From NCBI GenBank assembly GCA_017428325.1, contig JAFRRA010000005.1:190007-254006 (forward strand): DNA of 64,000 nucleotides, written 5' to 3'. The translations under genes were made by a program, and so were the position numbers. Shown piece after piece: positions 8,902 to 17,398 of this stretch (position 1 is the stretch's first letter; each line of letters begins with the position of its first letter). This stretch comes from Bacteroidales bacterium (lineage in GTDB: Bacteria > Bacteroidota > Bacteroidia > Bacteroidales > UBA932). The notes beneath the pieces are model-generated. The model was not told where the DNA came from, searched no databases, and saw only the letters and a list, made by a program, of their open reading frames with translations.

Positions 8902-9813
8902 ATGAAAATAACCAGCAGCCAGAAGATAGGCATATTCGTATTAGCGACGGGTGTAGCGCTATTCTTTGCCCTGAACTTCCTCAAAGGTTTCGACATCTTC
9001 AAGAAGAGGAGCGTATACCACACTTACCTTCCTGAAGTGGAGGGGCTTGCACCTACTTCTCCTATCTATATAAGGGGCTTCAAGGTTGGAACCATTGAGA
9101 AGATAAAGCTGGATCCGGTAAGGGACAGCTTCCTTGTCAGCTTCAATGTCACCAACGACTATCTTATCCCGATTGACACAAGGGCTGAGGTATACAGTTC
9201 CAATCTTCTGGGAGGCAAGGCTATGAGGCTTGCTCTGGGAGAATCTCCGATAGAGGCCAAGAATGGAGACACGCTGAAGGGAAAGAGCGTTCCTGATATG
9301 CTCAGTGTGCTTTATGGTTATGTGGGACCTCTTAAAGACAAGCTGGAAGAGACTGTGGATAACCTGAATTCCGTCCTTGTTTCCGTCAATCAGACTTTGG
9401 ACTCGTCTGCAAGGCAGGATCTCCACTCATCGCTGAGGAGGCTGGATGCATCCCTTGCAAACATCCAGAAGCTGTCTGCGTCCCTGAACGGCATGACTCC
9501 TGACCTTTCCTCATCGCTGAAGAATATCAATACGCTTACTCAAGACCTGAGCGCTCCTGACGGAGAGTTGAAGGGAGCGATAGCCAATGTTAACAAGACA
9601 GCAGAAAACCTTTCGGCTGTCCGTCTGAAGGAAACCGTGGATAATCTGAATGTTATGCTGGACAAGATCCAGTCTCCAGAGTCAACGACCGGCAAACTGA
9701 TGGGCAGTGACGACCTGCACAACTCAGTGGACAGCCTGCTGAACGAGATAGACGGGCTTGTAAAGAAGATCAAGGCCAATCCTAAAAAATATATCAAAGT
9801 AAGTGTGTTTTGA
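8902..9813 (+). CDS. MCE/MlaD family lipid-transport protein
   Basis: MlaD-type proteins form ring-shaped periplasmic assemblies that ferry phospholipids between the membranes with an ABC transporter. One N-terminal membrane anchor is seen at about 8-26 (KIGIFVLATGVALFFALNFL), then a single MCE domain (about 38-115) containing GLAPTSPIYIRGFKVGTI and the LLGGKAMRLALG stretch. Residues ~140-290 are a long helical, coiled-coil-like tail typical of single-domain MCE proteins. No MlaE or MlaF gene is adjacent, so the partners must be elsewhere. It lies 9 bp after the amidase and is probably cotranscribed with it. Confidence 0.88.
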   Translation: MKITSSQKIGIFVLATGVALFFALNFLKGFDIFKKRSVYHTYLPEVEGLAPTSPIYIRGFKVGTIEKIKLDPVRDSFLVSFNVTNDYLIPIDTRAEVYSSNLLGGKAMRLALGESPIEAKNGDTLKGKSVPDMLSVLYGYVGPLKDKLEETVDNLNSVLVSVNQTLDSSARQDLHSSLRRLDASLANIQKLSASLNGMTPDLSSSLKNINTLTQDLSAPDGELKGAIANVNKTAENLSAVRLKETVDNLNVMLDKIQSPESTTGKLMGSDDLHNSVDSLLNEIDGLVKKIKANPKKYIKVSVF

Positions 9814-10016
9814 TTAAGTGTTTAACTGCGCAACGCGGTACAATAATCTGATTTTTATGGTGTTGCGAGGCGGTCACTTTTTTCGTGCTGATTTTAAGGG
9901 CTCTTATATTTGTCCGCAAAAAAACAATAGCTGAAGATATTTTTTTTTAACTTTTTATTTACCATTTTTGTTCTGCCAAACCACGGCGCTTTTTTTTTCT
10001 AATATCATTAAGTTTA
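9814..10016 (+). promoter_or_regulatory. AT-rich region upstream of dnaA with candidate promoter
   Basis: This 203-bp gap holds TATATTTG at 9905-9912, a full match to the Bacteroidota -7 box, with only a poor -33 (TTCG where TTTG is expected). T-rich tracts follow at about 9940-9965 and 9990-9998. I searched by eye for DnaA boxes (TTATCCACA-like) and saw none, so there is no support for an origin of replication here. Confidence 0.45.
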
Positions 10017-11429
10017 ATGGGCGAGAGCAATCACATAGAGGTGTGGAACCGTTGCCTTCAGATCATTGAAAGCAACGTTCCGGAGGCGGTGTTCCAGAAA
10101 TGGTTCCTGCCGGTAAAGCCTATATCCCTGATAGACTCCAGCCTCACGATAGAAGTTCCTTCCGATGCGCACATGCATCATCTGGAGGAGATGCCGCTGG
10201 TGGATATTCTGGGCAAGACGCTGAAAAGGGTCATCGGCGATAAAGTCAATCTCTTCTACAACATAAAGTTTGTCAACAGCACCGTTGCCTACCCTCATCA
10301 GACACTTGAAGTTGCCGGAAACCCTCCTATCGCTTTCCCGAGGAACGAGAAGGAGCCTATAAATCCATTTGTGATTCCGGGAATCCAGAAGCTGACCATC
10401 AACCCGAACCTCAATCCAAAGTACTCTTTTGAGAATTTCATAGAGGGTCCGTGCAACCGCCTTGCAAGAAGCGCCGGAGAGAGGGTTTCTACCGCTCCCG
10501 GAAACAACCCGTTCTGCCCTCTGTTCATACATAGCGGCTCTGGATTGGGCAAAACCCATCTTTCTCAGGCGATAGGTCTGAAAGTTAAGGAACTGCACCC
10601 AGACAAGATAGTTCTCTATGTAAGCGCGAATACTTTCAAGACCCAGTATCAGAACGCCTATGTGGGGAACAAGATTCCGGATTTCCTGCATTTCTACGAG
10701 CAGATAGACGTGCTGATTCTGGATGATGTTCAGGAATTCAAGGGAAGAAGCGGCACCCAGAATGCTTTCTTCCACATATTCAACCATTTGCAGCAGGCCG
10801 GCAAGCAGCTGATCCTCACCTCCGATGTAGCTCCCGGAAATCTTCAGGACATGGAGACAAGGCTGATACAGAGGTTCAAATGGGGGCTTACCGCAGAAAT
10901 CCTGACTCCGGATTACGATACCAGGGTTAAAATCATTAAGGCAAAGAGCGCCAACGAGGGAATTGTCCTGCCGGAAGAAGTGGTCAATTATCTGGCATCC
11001 AAGGTTACCGGAAGCGTACGTGAGCTTGAGGGCACGATACTTACGCTGCTTGCCCACTCTACATTCAACAAGGAGAACATCAACCTGGCCCTGGCAAAGA
11101 AGGTTACGCAGCAGATTGTCAATGTGGACGCTTCCGAGATTTCTCTCGAGAGGATACGCACTGCCGTTTGCGACTATTTCAAGATCACTCCTGAAATAAT
11201 AGTTTCCAAGACCCGCAAGAGGGAGATAGTCCAGGCTCGCCAGATTACCATGTATCTGGTCCGCAATCTCACCAAGGCTTCTCTGTCTTCAATCGGCAGC
11301 CAGATGGGAGGAAAGGACCATGCGACAGTCCTGCACGCTTGCAGTACCGTTTCAGACCTCATTGATACAGACCGCAACATAAGGCGTTATGTTTCAGATC
11401 TGGAGCGTCAGCTCAAAAACAGCAAGTAG
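10017..11429 (+). CDS. dnaA: chromosomal replication initiator DnaA
   Basis: DnaA binds DnaA boxes at oriC and opens the duplex in its ATP form. Seen in order: an N-terminal DnaB/partner-interaction domain (about 1-80), a proline-rich linker with NPFVIPGIQK, the AAA+ core with Walker A (SGSGLGKTHL) and Walker B (VLILDDVQEF), a sensor/arginine-finger region (METRLIQRFKWGL), and the C-terminal Bac_DnaA_C helix-turn-helix carrying the signature GGKDHATVLHAC that contacts the DnaA box. The 470-aa length is normal. It is monocistronic in appearance, with 203 bp upstream and 44 bp downstream. Confidence 0.97.
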   Translation: MGESNHIEVWNRCLQIIESNVPEAVFQKWFLPVKPISLIDSSLTIEVPSDAHMHHLEEMPLVDILGKTLKRVIGDKVNLFYNIKFVNSTVAYPHQTLEVAGNPPIAFPRNEKEPINPFVIPGIQKLTINPNLNPKYSFENFIEGPCNRLARSAGERVSTAPGNNPFCPLFIHSGSGLGKTHLSQAIGLKVKELHPDKIVLYVSANTFKTQYQNAYVGNKIPDFLHFYEQIDVLILDDVQEFKGRSGTQNAFFHIFNHLQQAGKQLILTSDVAPGNLQDMETRLIQRFKWGLTAEILTPDYDTRVKIIKAKSANEGIVLPEEVVNYLASKVTGSVRELEGTILTLLAHSTFNKENINLALAKKVTQQIVNVDASEISLERIRTAVCDYFKITPEIIVSKTRKREIVQARQITMYLVRNLTKASLSSIGSQMGGKDHATVLHACSTVSDLIDTDRNIRRYVSDLERQLKNSK

Positions 11430-11473
11430 GCTTCAATCAGAAGATTGCATAAATAAACATAAAACATATAGCT

Positions 11474-12910
11474 ATGGACAGCAAGAAAGTTCTTGAAATA
11501 TTCAAGGAGATTACAACTGTTCCCCGCGAGAGCGGTCACGAGGAAAAGATAATCAAATGGCTTATGGACTTCGGGAAGAAGCATAAGCTGGGTGTAAAGA
11601 AAGACAAGGTCGGCAACGTGCTCCTTACCAAGAAGGCAGACAAGGGAATGGAGAAAGTTCCGGCCATTATTATGCAAAGCCATTCAGATATGGTATGCGA
11701 GAAGAACCAGGGCGTAAAGCACGATTTTGCCAAGGATCCGATCAAATACTGCATAGAGGACGGATGGATGATAGCAAAGGACACCACACTTGGAGCTGAC
11801 TGCGGAATAGGCATGGCGGCCCAGCTGGCGGCTCTTACAGATCCAAAGATGAAGACCGGAAAGCTGGAGGCACTGTTCACCATTTCCGAAGAGACTGGCC
11901 TGGACGGTGCTGAGGCTCTGGAACCTGGTTTTGCAACAGGAAAGATTCTCCTGAACCTGGATTCCGAAGACGAGGGAGAGCTCTGCATAGGCTGCAACGG
12001 AGGTATAGACACCACCGCGGTGTTTACCTACAAGGCTGTACCTCAGACAAAGGAATACCTGAAGTATAAGGTCAGAGTGTTCGGAAGCCAGGGCGGACAC
12101 AGCGGAGACGACATCAACAAGAACCGCGTTAATGCAAACCAGCAGCTGATGCGCTTCCTCTACAAGGTTCTGGACAAGCATAATATCGAGCTCTACGAGA
12201 TAGACGGAGGAAACAAGCGTAACGCAATCCCTAGAGACGCTCACGCCATTTTCGGTTTCCCTAAGAGCGCAAAGGCTTCAGTCACAAAGATATTCAATCA
12301 GGTAAGGGACGAGGTTAAGGCCGAGTTCGCTATTCCTGATCCTGGAGTCCAGATGGAACTCGTGCCAGTAGAGTGCCACCTCAAGGCTATTGACCAGAAC
12401 ACCGCCGCTTCCCTGATTTTTGCAGGTGTCGCCTGCCCTCACGGCTCATACAAGATCAGCGATACGATTCCTGGACTTATCGAGATTTCAACCAACTTCG
12501 CTTCCATCAAGATGAAGAAGGGCAACAAGATTGTCATTGGTTCCAGCCAGAGAAGCGCTGTAGTGAGCGAGAGGCGCTGGATGGCGCAGCAGATGGAGGC
12601 CTGCTGGGCTATGGCCGGTGCAAAGGTCACTCACGAAGGGGAGTATCCGGGATGGATTCCAAAGCTCAACTCTCCGATTCTGGAGCACTGCAAGAAGGTT
12701 TACAAGAAACTCTTCAAGACAGACGCAAAGGTTATCGTCACTCCTGCAGGACTGGAGTGCGGACTTTTCAGCCTCAAGTTCCCTGATTGGGATATGATTT
12801 CTTTCGGACCAACCCTGAGGGGTGTTCACGCTCCTGGAGAGAAACTGGATCTAGCATCGTTGGATAAGTTTGTTAAATTCCTTGAGCAGCTGCTTGTTAC
12901 AATCAAATAG
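11474..12910 (+). CDS. pepD: aminoacyl-histidine dipeptidase (PepD, M20 family)
   Basis: PepD is a cytosolic di-zinc peptidase that hydrolyses carnosine-like and other dipeptides. The M20 catalytic core shows IIMQSHSDMVCEKN (first zinc His and Asp), TTLGADCGIGMA (bridging Asp), and the general-base EETGLDGA; a lid/dimerisation domain lies in the middle (about 200-330), and the late VHAPGEKLDLASL supplies the last zinc-binding His. The 478-aa length fits. There is no signal peptide. It is flanked by dnaA (44 bp) and by a strong hairpin at 12933-12970 before rho. Confidence 0.94.
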   Translation: MDSKKVLEIFKEITTVPRESGHEEKIIKWLMDFGKKHKLGVKKDKVGNVLLTKKADKGMEKVPAIIMQSHSDMVCEKNQGVKHDFAKDPIKYCIEDGWMIAKDTTLGADCGIGMAAQLAALTDPKMKTGKLEALFTISEETGLDGAEALEPGFATGKILLNLDSEDEGELCIGCNGGIDTTAVFTYKAVPQTKEYLKYKVRVFGSQGGHSGDDINKNRVNANQQLMRFLYKVLDKHNIELYEIDGGNKRNAIPRDAHAIFGFPKSAKASVTKIFNQVRDEVKAEFAIPDPGVQMELVPVECHLKAIDQNTAASLIFAGVACPHGSYKISDTIPGLIEISTNFASIKMKKGNKIVIGSSQRSAVVSERRWMAQQMEACWAMAGAKVTHEGEYPGWIPKLNSPILEHCKKVYKKLFKTDAKVIVTPAGLECGLFSLKFPDWDMISFGPTLRGVHAPGEKLDLASLDKFVKFLEQLLVTIK

Positions 12911-12932
12911 TCCTGCTTGGAGGGTGAATATT

Positions 12933-12970
12933 GCAGCAAGCCCTGTCCTGATTCGGACGGGGCTTGTTGC
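12933..12970 (+). terminator. strong hairpin after pepD
   Basis: A 16-bp stem with two G-U pairs (12933-12948 with 12955-12970) and a 6-nt loop. There is no T-run after it, so it is either a Rho-dependent or 3'-end-protecting structure rather than a classical intrinsic terminator. Confidence 0.55.
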
Positions 12971-13005
12971 ATTATGTCCGTATAGGGCGTAAATACTTGA
13001 AAATG

Positions 13006-13036
13006 TTTGCACTTTATTTTAAAAGTGTTATATTTG
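13006..13036 (+). promoter_or_regulatory. rho promoter (TTTG-N19-TATATTTG)
   Basis: TTTG at 13006-13009 and TATATTTG at 13029-13036 with a 19-nt spacer, a perfect match to the Bacteroidota housekeeping promoter. Transcription would begin near 13043, leaving a leader of about 70 nt. Confidence 0.8.
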
Positions 13037-13045
13037 CATACTTTT

Positions 13046-13064
13046 CTGCGGGACTCTCCCGCAG
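13046..13064 (+). promoter_or_regulatory. stem-loop in rho 5' leader
   Basis: CTGCGGG (13046-13052) pairs with CCCGCAG (13058-13064) across a 5-nt loop, at the very start of the predicted rho mRNA. rho is autoregulated by attenuation in E. coli; whether this hairpin plays such a part or just protects the 5' end is inference. Confidence 0.5.
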
Positions 13065-13112
13065 ACGTGATCTGAAAAGATCCATTTGTCCTGAATTTTT
13101 TACACATTTTTT

Positions 13113-14915
13113 ATGTACGACATTATTGAACTTAAGTCCAAGAGTTATGATGAACTTTTGGAAATCGCAGAGAAGCTTGACATTGCCAAGCCTAAGTCTT
13201 TCTCTCAGGATGACCTTGTTTACAAGATCCTGGATGAGCAGGCTATAAAGGCATCGTCACAGCCGGAGGAGAAGCCTCAGAAGAAACAGAGGCAGAGGGT
13301 AAAGAAAGAACAGCCGCAGACCCAGCCGTCAGAAGAAAGCGCTGAGCAGCAGGCTCCCAAGAAGCGTAGCCGTAAAAAGAAAGAGAGTGCTCCGGCCGAG
13401 GCACAGGCTCCATCAGAGCCGCAGCCGGAAGCTAAACCTATAGAGGCAAAGCCAGTTGAGGAGAAACCGGTTCAGGAACCGGCTCCGGCCGAGCAGCCTC
13501 GCAAGAAAAGGCCGAGAGTTCCTGCCAAGCCGCAGCAGGCAGACCAGCTCCAGCTGTTCGACACTCCGGCAGCCCCTGTACAGCAGCCACAGGTTCAGCC
13601 TCAGCAGGCTCAGCCTCAGAACCAGGAGCGCAGATCAGAGCAGAAGCCTCAGAATCAGCCTAAGCAGCATCAGGAAAGGCAGAACGGCGACCGTCCTCAG
13701 AACAATGAACGCCCTCAGAATAATGAACGCCAGCAGAACAACGAGCGCCAGAACGATCAGGAAGACAAGGCTCAGAAGTTTGAGTTCGAGGGAGTTGTAA
13801 AGGCTGAGGGAGTCCTTGAGATCATGCCTGACGGTTATGGATTCCTGCGTTCTTCAGACTATAATTACCTGAATTCTCCGGATGACATTTATGTATCGCA
13901 GAGCCAGATAAAGCTCTTCGCCCTGAAGACGGGAGATACCGTATTCGGAGAAATCAAGCCGCCGAGAGAGGGTGACAAGTATTTCCCTCTGGTAAAGATC
14001 GATTCTATCAACGGAAGGGATCCGGCTTTCATCCGCGACAGGGTTCCGTTTGATTTCCTTACCCCTCTCTTCCCTGAAGAGAAATTCAACCTCCTTGGCA
14101 ACGGACACAATAATCTGTCCTGCAGGGTAGTGGAGATGTTCGCCCCTATAGGAAAGGGCCAGAGAGGCCTTATCGTGGCACAGCCTAAGACCGGTAAGAC
14201 CGTCCTCCTGAAAGAGATAGCCAACGCCATTGCAGACAACCATCCGGAGGTTTACCTCATTGTCCTTCTTATTGACGAGCGTCCTGAGGAGGTTACCGAT
14301 ATGGCAAGAAGCGTAAAGGCCGAGGTTGTGGCTTCCACCTTCGACGAGCCAGCAGAAAGGCACGTGAAAGTTGCAAGCATAGTACTTGAGAAGGCAAAGA
14401 GACTTGTAGAGTGCGGACACGACGTGGTTATCCTCCTGGATTCCATCACCCGTCTCGCCAGAGCTTTCAACACAGTCCAGCCAGCCAGCGGAAAGGTTCT
14501 CAGCGGCGGTGTTGACGCCAACGCCCTCCACAAGCCAAAGAGATTCTTCGGTGCCGCCAGGAACGTAGAGAACGGAGGTTCTCTAACCATCATAGCTACA
14601 GCGCTTACCGAGACCGGCAGCAAGATGGACGACGTTATCTTCGAGGAATTCAAGGGAACCGGCAACATGGAGCTCCAGCTGGACCGCAAGCTGTCCAACA
14701 AGAGGGTATTCCCTGCAGTGGACGTCAATTTGAGTTCTACAAGAAGGGACGATCTGCTGGTAAGCAAGGAGGCTCTCAACCGCATCTGGATTCTGAGAAA
14801 CTATCTCTCAGACATGAACAGCGTGGAGGCTATGGAATTCATGAAGGCACGTCTGGAAAAGACCGCCACTAACGAGGAATTCCTGGTCACCATGAACGGA
14901 GACGCCCTGAAATAA
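13113..14915 (+). CDS. rho: transcription termination factor Rho with large disordered insert
   Basis: Rho is the hexameric RNA helicase that ends transcription of untranslated RNAs. Residues 1-48 are the Rho_N helical domain ([20 protein letters not shown]). Residues ~50-225 are a low-complexity insert rich in Q, P, K, E and finally N with three NNER units in a row, characteristic of Bacteroidota Rho and expected to be disordered and RNA-binding. Then comes the cold-shock-like RNA domain ([15 protein letters not shown]), the ATPase core with P-loop [20 protein letters not shown] and the DSITRLARA loop. The 600-aa length reflects the insert. It has its own promoter, a leader hairpin and a palindromic terminator at 14932-14959. 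Confidence 0.97.
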   Translation: MYDIIELKSKSYDELLEIAEKLDIAKPKSFSQDDLVYKILDEQAIKASSQPEEKPQKKQRQRVKKEQPQTQPSEESAEQQAPKKRSRKKKESAPAEAQAPSEPQPEAKPIEAKPVEEKPVQEPAPAEQPRKKRPRVPAKPQQADQLQLFDTPAAPVQQPQVQPQQAQPQNQERRSEQKPQNQPKQHQERQNGDRPQNNERPQNNERQQNNERQNDQEDKAQKFEFEGVVKAEGVLEIMPDGYGFLRSSDYNYLNSPDDIYVSQSQIKLFALKTGDTVFGEIKPPREGDKYFPLVKIDSINGRDPAFIRDRVPFDFLTPLFPEEKFNLLGNGHNNLSCRVVEMFAPIGKGQRGLIVAQPKTGKTVLLKEIANAIADNHPEVYLIVLLIDERPEEVTDMARSVKAEVVASTFDEPAERHVKVASIVLEKAKRLVECGHDVVILLDSITRLARAFNTVQPASGKVLSGGVDANALHKPKRFFGAARNVENGGSLTIIATALTETGSKMDDVIFEEFKGTGNMELQLDRKLSNKRVFPAVDVNLSSTRRDDLLVSKEALNRIWILRNYLSDMNSVEAMEFMKARLEKTATNEEFLVTMNGDALK

Positions 14916-14931
14916 AAGAGATTTCGCTAAT

Positions 14932-14959
14932 AAAAAAGCCCGCAGCTGCGGGCTTTTTT
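14932..14959. terminator. bidirectional intrinsic terminator between rho and ridA
   Basis: A perfect 28-bp palindrome: six A, GCCCGCAG, CTGCGGGC, six T. It can terminate both the rightward rho transcript and the leftward ridA transcript; its right arm overlaps the ridA stop codon. Confidence 0.9.
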
Positions 14960-15335
14960 ATTTCACTGCGATTATGTCAACCTCGACCATTGCGCCTTTA
15001 GGCAGTGCGGCTACCTGGTAGGCGACCCTTGCCGGATACGGCTCGCTGAAGAACTTGGCATAGACCTCGTTCAGGGCTCCGAAGTTTGCCAGATCCTGCA
15101 GGTAGCAGGTAACCTTGACAGCGTCGCTCATCTTGAATCCGCCTTCCTCGAGTACATTCTTGAGGTTGGTGAAAACCTGCGTGAGCTGCTCCTTGAATCC
15201 TCCCGGAACAAACTCTCCGGTTGCGGGATCGATAGGAAGCTGACCTGATGCATAAATTGTGTTGTCTGCTATAACTGCTTGGCTGTATGTTCCTACAGCT
15301 GCCGGTGCCTTAGGGCTTGCTACAATTTTCTTCAT
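14958..15335 (-). CDS. ridA: RidA family reactive imine/enamine deaminase
   Basis: RidA hydrolyses reactive 2-aminoacrylate and related enamines released by PLP enzymes, protecting other PLP enzymes from damage. The 125-aa protein covers the full family: a start of KKIVASPKAPAAVGTYSQAV, ASGQLPIDPATG, NLKNVLEEGG, then VKVTCYLQDLANF and the conserved PARVAYQVAALPKGAMVEVD, where the Arg binds the substrate carboxylate. It is a single gene with a perfect terminator at its 3' end shared with rho. Confidence 0.95.
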   Translation of the reverse strand: MKKIVASPKAPAAVGTYSQAVIADNTIYASGQLPIDPATGEFVPGGFKEQLTQVFTNLKNVLEEGGFKMSDAVKVTCYLQDLANFGALNEVYAKFFSEPYPARVAYQVAALPKGAMVEVDIIAVK

Positions 15336-15373
15336 ATCGTTGATGTATTAATTTGTCCAAATATACTCAAATC

Positions 15374-16246
15374 TCAGGTAAACAGAAAGCCCAGCATTCC
15401 GGCGGCTATTCCCAGTAGGGCGCAGAAGGCTTTGCTGAGGGCCCAGCGCTTTTTGCTTTCCGCAAGAAGGGGAAGTGATACGTGGCCCTGTTGGCTTATG
15501 GCACTGGTCAGAAGCACGTAGAACGGGAGAGTGCCCTGTGCCACAAGGAGGATGAACACCATATGAGGGCCGCTCTGGGGAATAAGGCCTATCGCAGCTG
15601 CCGCAAGGATTATCAGCGGCATATAGCCCTCGTGGGCTGAGATCCAGTCTTCTACGTTAATGTATTCTGTCAGGAATCCGCACAGGATCAGTGCTCCGAA
15701 AGACCAGAGGAATACGCTCAGAAGATGTTTCTTGACAATATGCTCCCAGACATGCTCCTTCATGAAATGCCTGAAATTCCTTTCTTTCTTGTGGGCCTTG
15801 TCTTCTTCGTGAATCTGGAAACTCTCCGGACACAGGCTCTTTTGGCGGTTCTTGTTGAAAATGCTGATGGCAAGTCCTGCGCATAACGCTATAGCGCAAA
15901 GGATGGCGAGCAGCTTGAAAAAGAGGGTGGGAGATGTTGCCAGAAGGACGAAGGCCTCGTCTCCGGTGGCAGCAATCATCGTGGAAATCAATGCTCCTGT
16001 TCCGATTATCGAGTGGGTGTAAAGGGACACGGAGGCGAAACCGCCCACGCAGCCGGGAACAGCTCCGAGCAAAGTTCCCGCAATTACCTGTCGGATAGGG
16101 GAATTCTTGATGGAAGAGAACCATCTGCCCCTGTTTTCTATGTTCAGGTATTCAATAAGAGTCATCATTATGATTACCAGCACGGTAATCACGACGGCTC
16201 CTTTCAAAGCCTCTAGCAGAATGGGAAGAATCTGGTGGAGGTCCAT
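15374..16246 (-). CDS. putative 10-TM heavy-metal exporter (ArsP_2-like)
   Basis: A 290-aa integral membrane protein with about ten hydrophobic segments in two halves. Each half carries a similar short motif, GAVPGCVGGF in the first and GLIPQSGPHMVF in the second, typical of the family annotated as putative heavy-metal (arsenic or manganese) exporters. A charged cytosolic loop (FQIHEEDKAHKKERNFRHF) joins the halves. Substrate cannot be told from sequence. Its start abuts the meaB stop, so the two are probably cotranscribed, without an obvious functional link. Confidence 0.7.
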   Translation of the reverse strand: MDLHQILPILLEALKGAVVITVLVIIMMTLIEYLNIENRGRWFSSIKNSPIRQVIAGTLLGAVPGCVGGFASVSLYTHSIIGTGALISTMIAATGDEAFVLLATSPTLFFKLLAILCAIALCAGLAISIFNKNRQKSLCPESFQIHEEDKAHKKERNFRHFMKEHVWEHIVKKHLLSVFLWSFGALILCGFLTEYINVEDWISAHEGYMPLIILAAAAIGLIPQSGPHMVFILLVAQGTLPFYVLLTSAISQQGHVSLPLLAESKKRWALSKAFCALLGIAAGMLGFLFT

Positions 16247-17395
16247 TTATTTCTTTTCCTCGCTGCGATATATATCAATTAGCTGCTCGGCTGCCATAAA
16301 GGAATCTATCTGGCCGGCAAGCACCTGGTCCTCTGTTTTCTGGATGGCCTTCTCAATCTTCGGGTTATCGTAGAAGTCGTTCCTCAGGGTCTCGTTTATG
16401 TGCTCGTACATCCAGTACTTTGCCTGCTGGCGGCGGCGTATGTCGTAGTAGCCGTTTTTGCGCACGAGCTTGAAGTAAGCGTCTATCTTTTCCAGGATTT
16501 CAGGAAGACCTTTCTTTGTAACCGCCGAGGATGTGACAGCCGTAGGAACCCAGCCGGAATCGGTAGGAGGGAAGAGGTGAAGGGCGTTGGAGTACAGGGC
16601 CTTGGCTCCCTCTGCCTTTTCCACGTTGTTTCCGTCTGCCTTGGTTATGGCGATAAGGTCGCTCATCTCCATAATGCCTCGCTTTATGCCCTGGAGGTCG
16701 TCTCCGGCACCGCTGAGCATAAGCAGCAGGAAGAAGTCGCTCATGCTGTGGACGGCGGTCTCGCTCTGGCCTACTCCAACGGTCTCTATGAAGATGACAT
16801 CATAGCCGGCGGCTTCGCAGAGAAGGATGGTTTCCCTTGTCTTGCGGGTAACGCCTCCCAAGGAACCTGCGCTTGGCGAAGGCCTGATAAACGCGTTAGG
16901 GTCTTTGGTAAGGGTTTCCATTCTGGTCTTGTCTCCTAGGATGGAGCCCTTGCTCCTTTCGCTGGAAGGGTCAACCGCCAGAACGGCAAGCTTGTGGCCG
17001 GCCCCGGTGATGTATCCTCCGAAAGCCTCTATGAAAGTACTCTTTCCGGCTCCAGGAACGCCCGTGATGCCGATTCTCATAGTACGGACCTTGCTCTTGC
17101 GGATCTTCTCCTGGCAGCCTATGATAATCTCCTTGGCCAAAGCCCTGTGGGCAGGGTTTGAGCTTTCAATCACTGTTATGGCTTTTCCCAGGATGGCACG
17201 GTCCCCGGCAAAGATGCCTTTAAGATATTCTTTGGCTGTAAGGACGGAAGGTTTCTTCTTGACGAAGAAGTTCTTTATGTAAGGATTTACAGTGGGCTGG
17301 GAATTTACTCCGTCGTTTACCACAAGTGCAGTGTCGTTCTGCTTGCTTTTCTTAGGAGGCCAGTCCTCAGTCGTAGCGTCTATCTTGTTGCTCAT
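16247..17395 (-). CDS. meaB: methylmalonyl-CoA mutase-associated GTPase MeaB
   Basis: MeaB is the G3E-family GTPase that loads and protects the adenosylcobalamin cofactor of methylmalonyl-CoA mutase, which many Bacteroidales use to make propionate from succinate. Motifs: P-loop GVPGAGKSTF, DPSSERSKGSILGDKTRM (switch region), the G3-like ETVGVGQSE, and the base-recognition ITKAD. The 382-aa length includes an N-terminal extension of about 40 charged residues. The mutase subunits are not in the window. It is followed directly by the metal exporter gene and preceded by the DUF1573 gene with 3 bp between them. Confidence 0.95.
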   Translation of the reverse strand: MSNKIDATTEDWPPKKSKQNDTALVVNDGVNSQPTVNPYIKNFFVKKKPSVLTAKEYLKGIFAGDRAILGKAITVIESSNPAHRALAKEIIIGCQEKIRKSKVRTMRIGITGVPGAGKSTFIEAFGGYITGAGHKLAVLAVDPSSERSKGSILGDKTRMETLTKDPNAFIRPSPSAGSLGGVTRKTRETILLCEAAGYDVIFIETVGVGQSETAVHSMSDFFLLLMLSGAGDDLQGIKRGIMEMSDLIAITKADGNNVEKAEGAKALYSNALHLFPPTDSGWVPTAVTSSAVTKKGLPEILEKIDAYFKLVRKNGYYDIRRRQQAKYWMYEHINETLRNDFYDNPKIEKAIQKTEDQVLAGQIDSFMAAEQLIDIYRSEEKK

Positions 17396-17398
17396 ATG

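Noticed and set aside
9814-10016. Origin of replication next to dnaA
   Set aside because: No DnaA-box cluster could be seen; dnaA is not next to oriC in many Bacteroidota.
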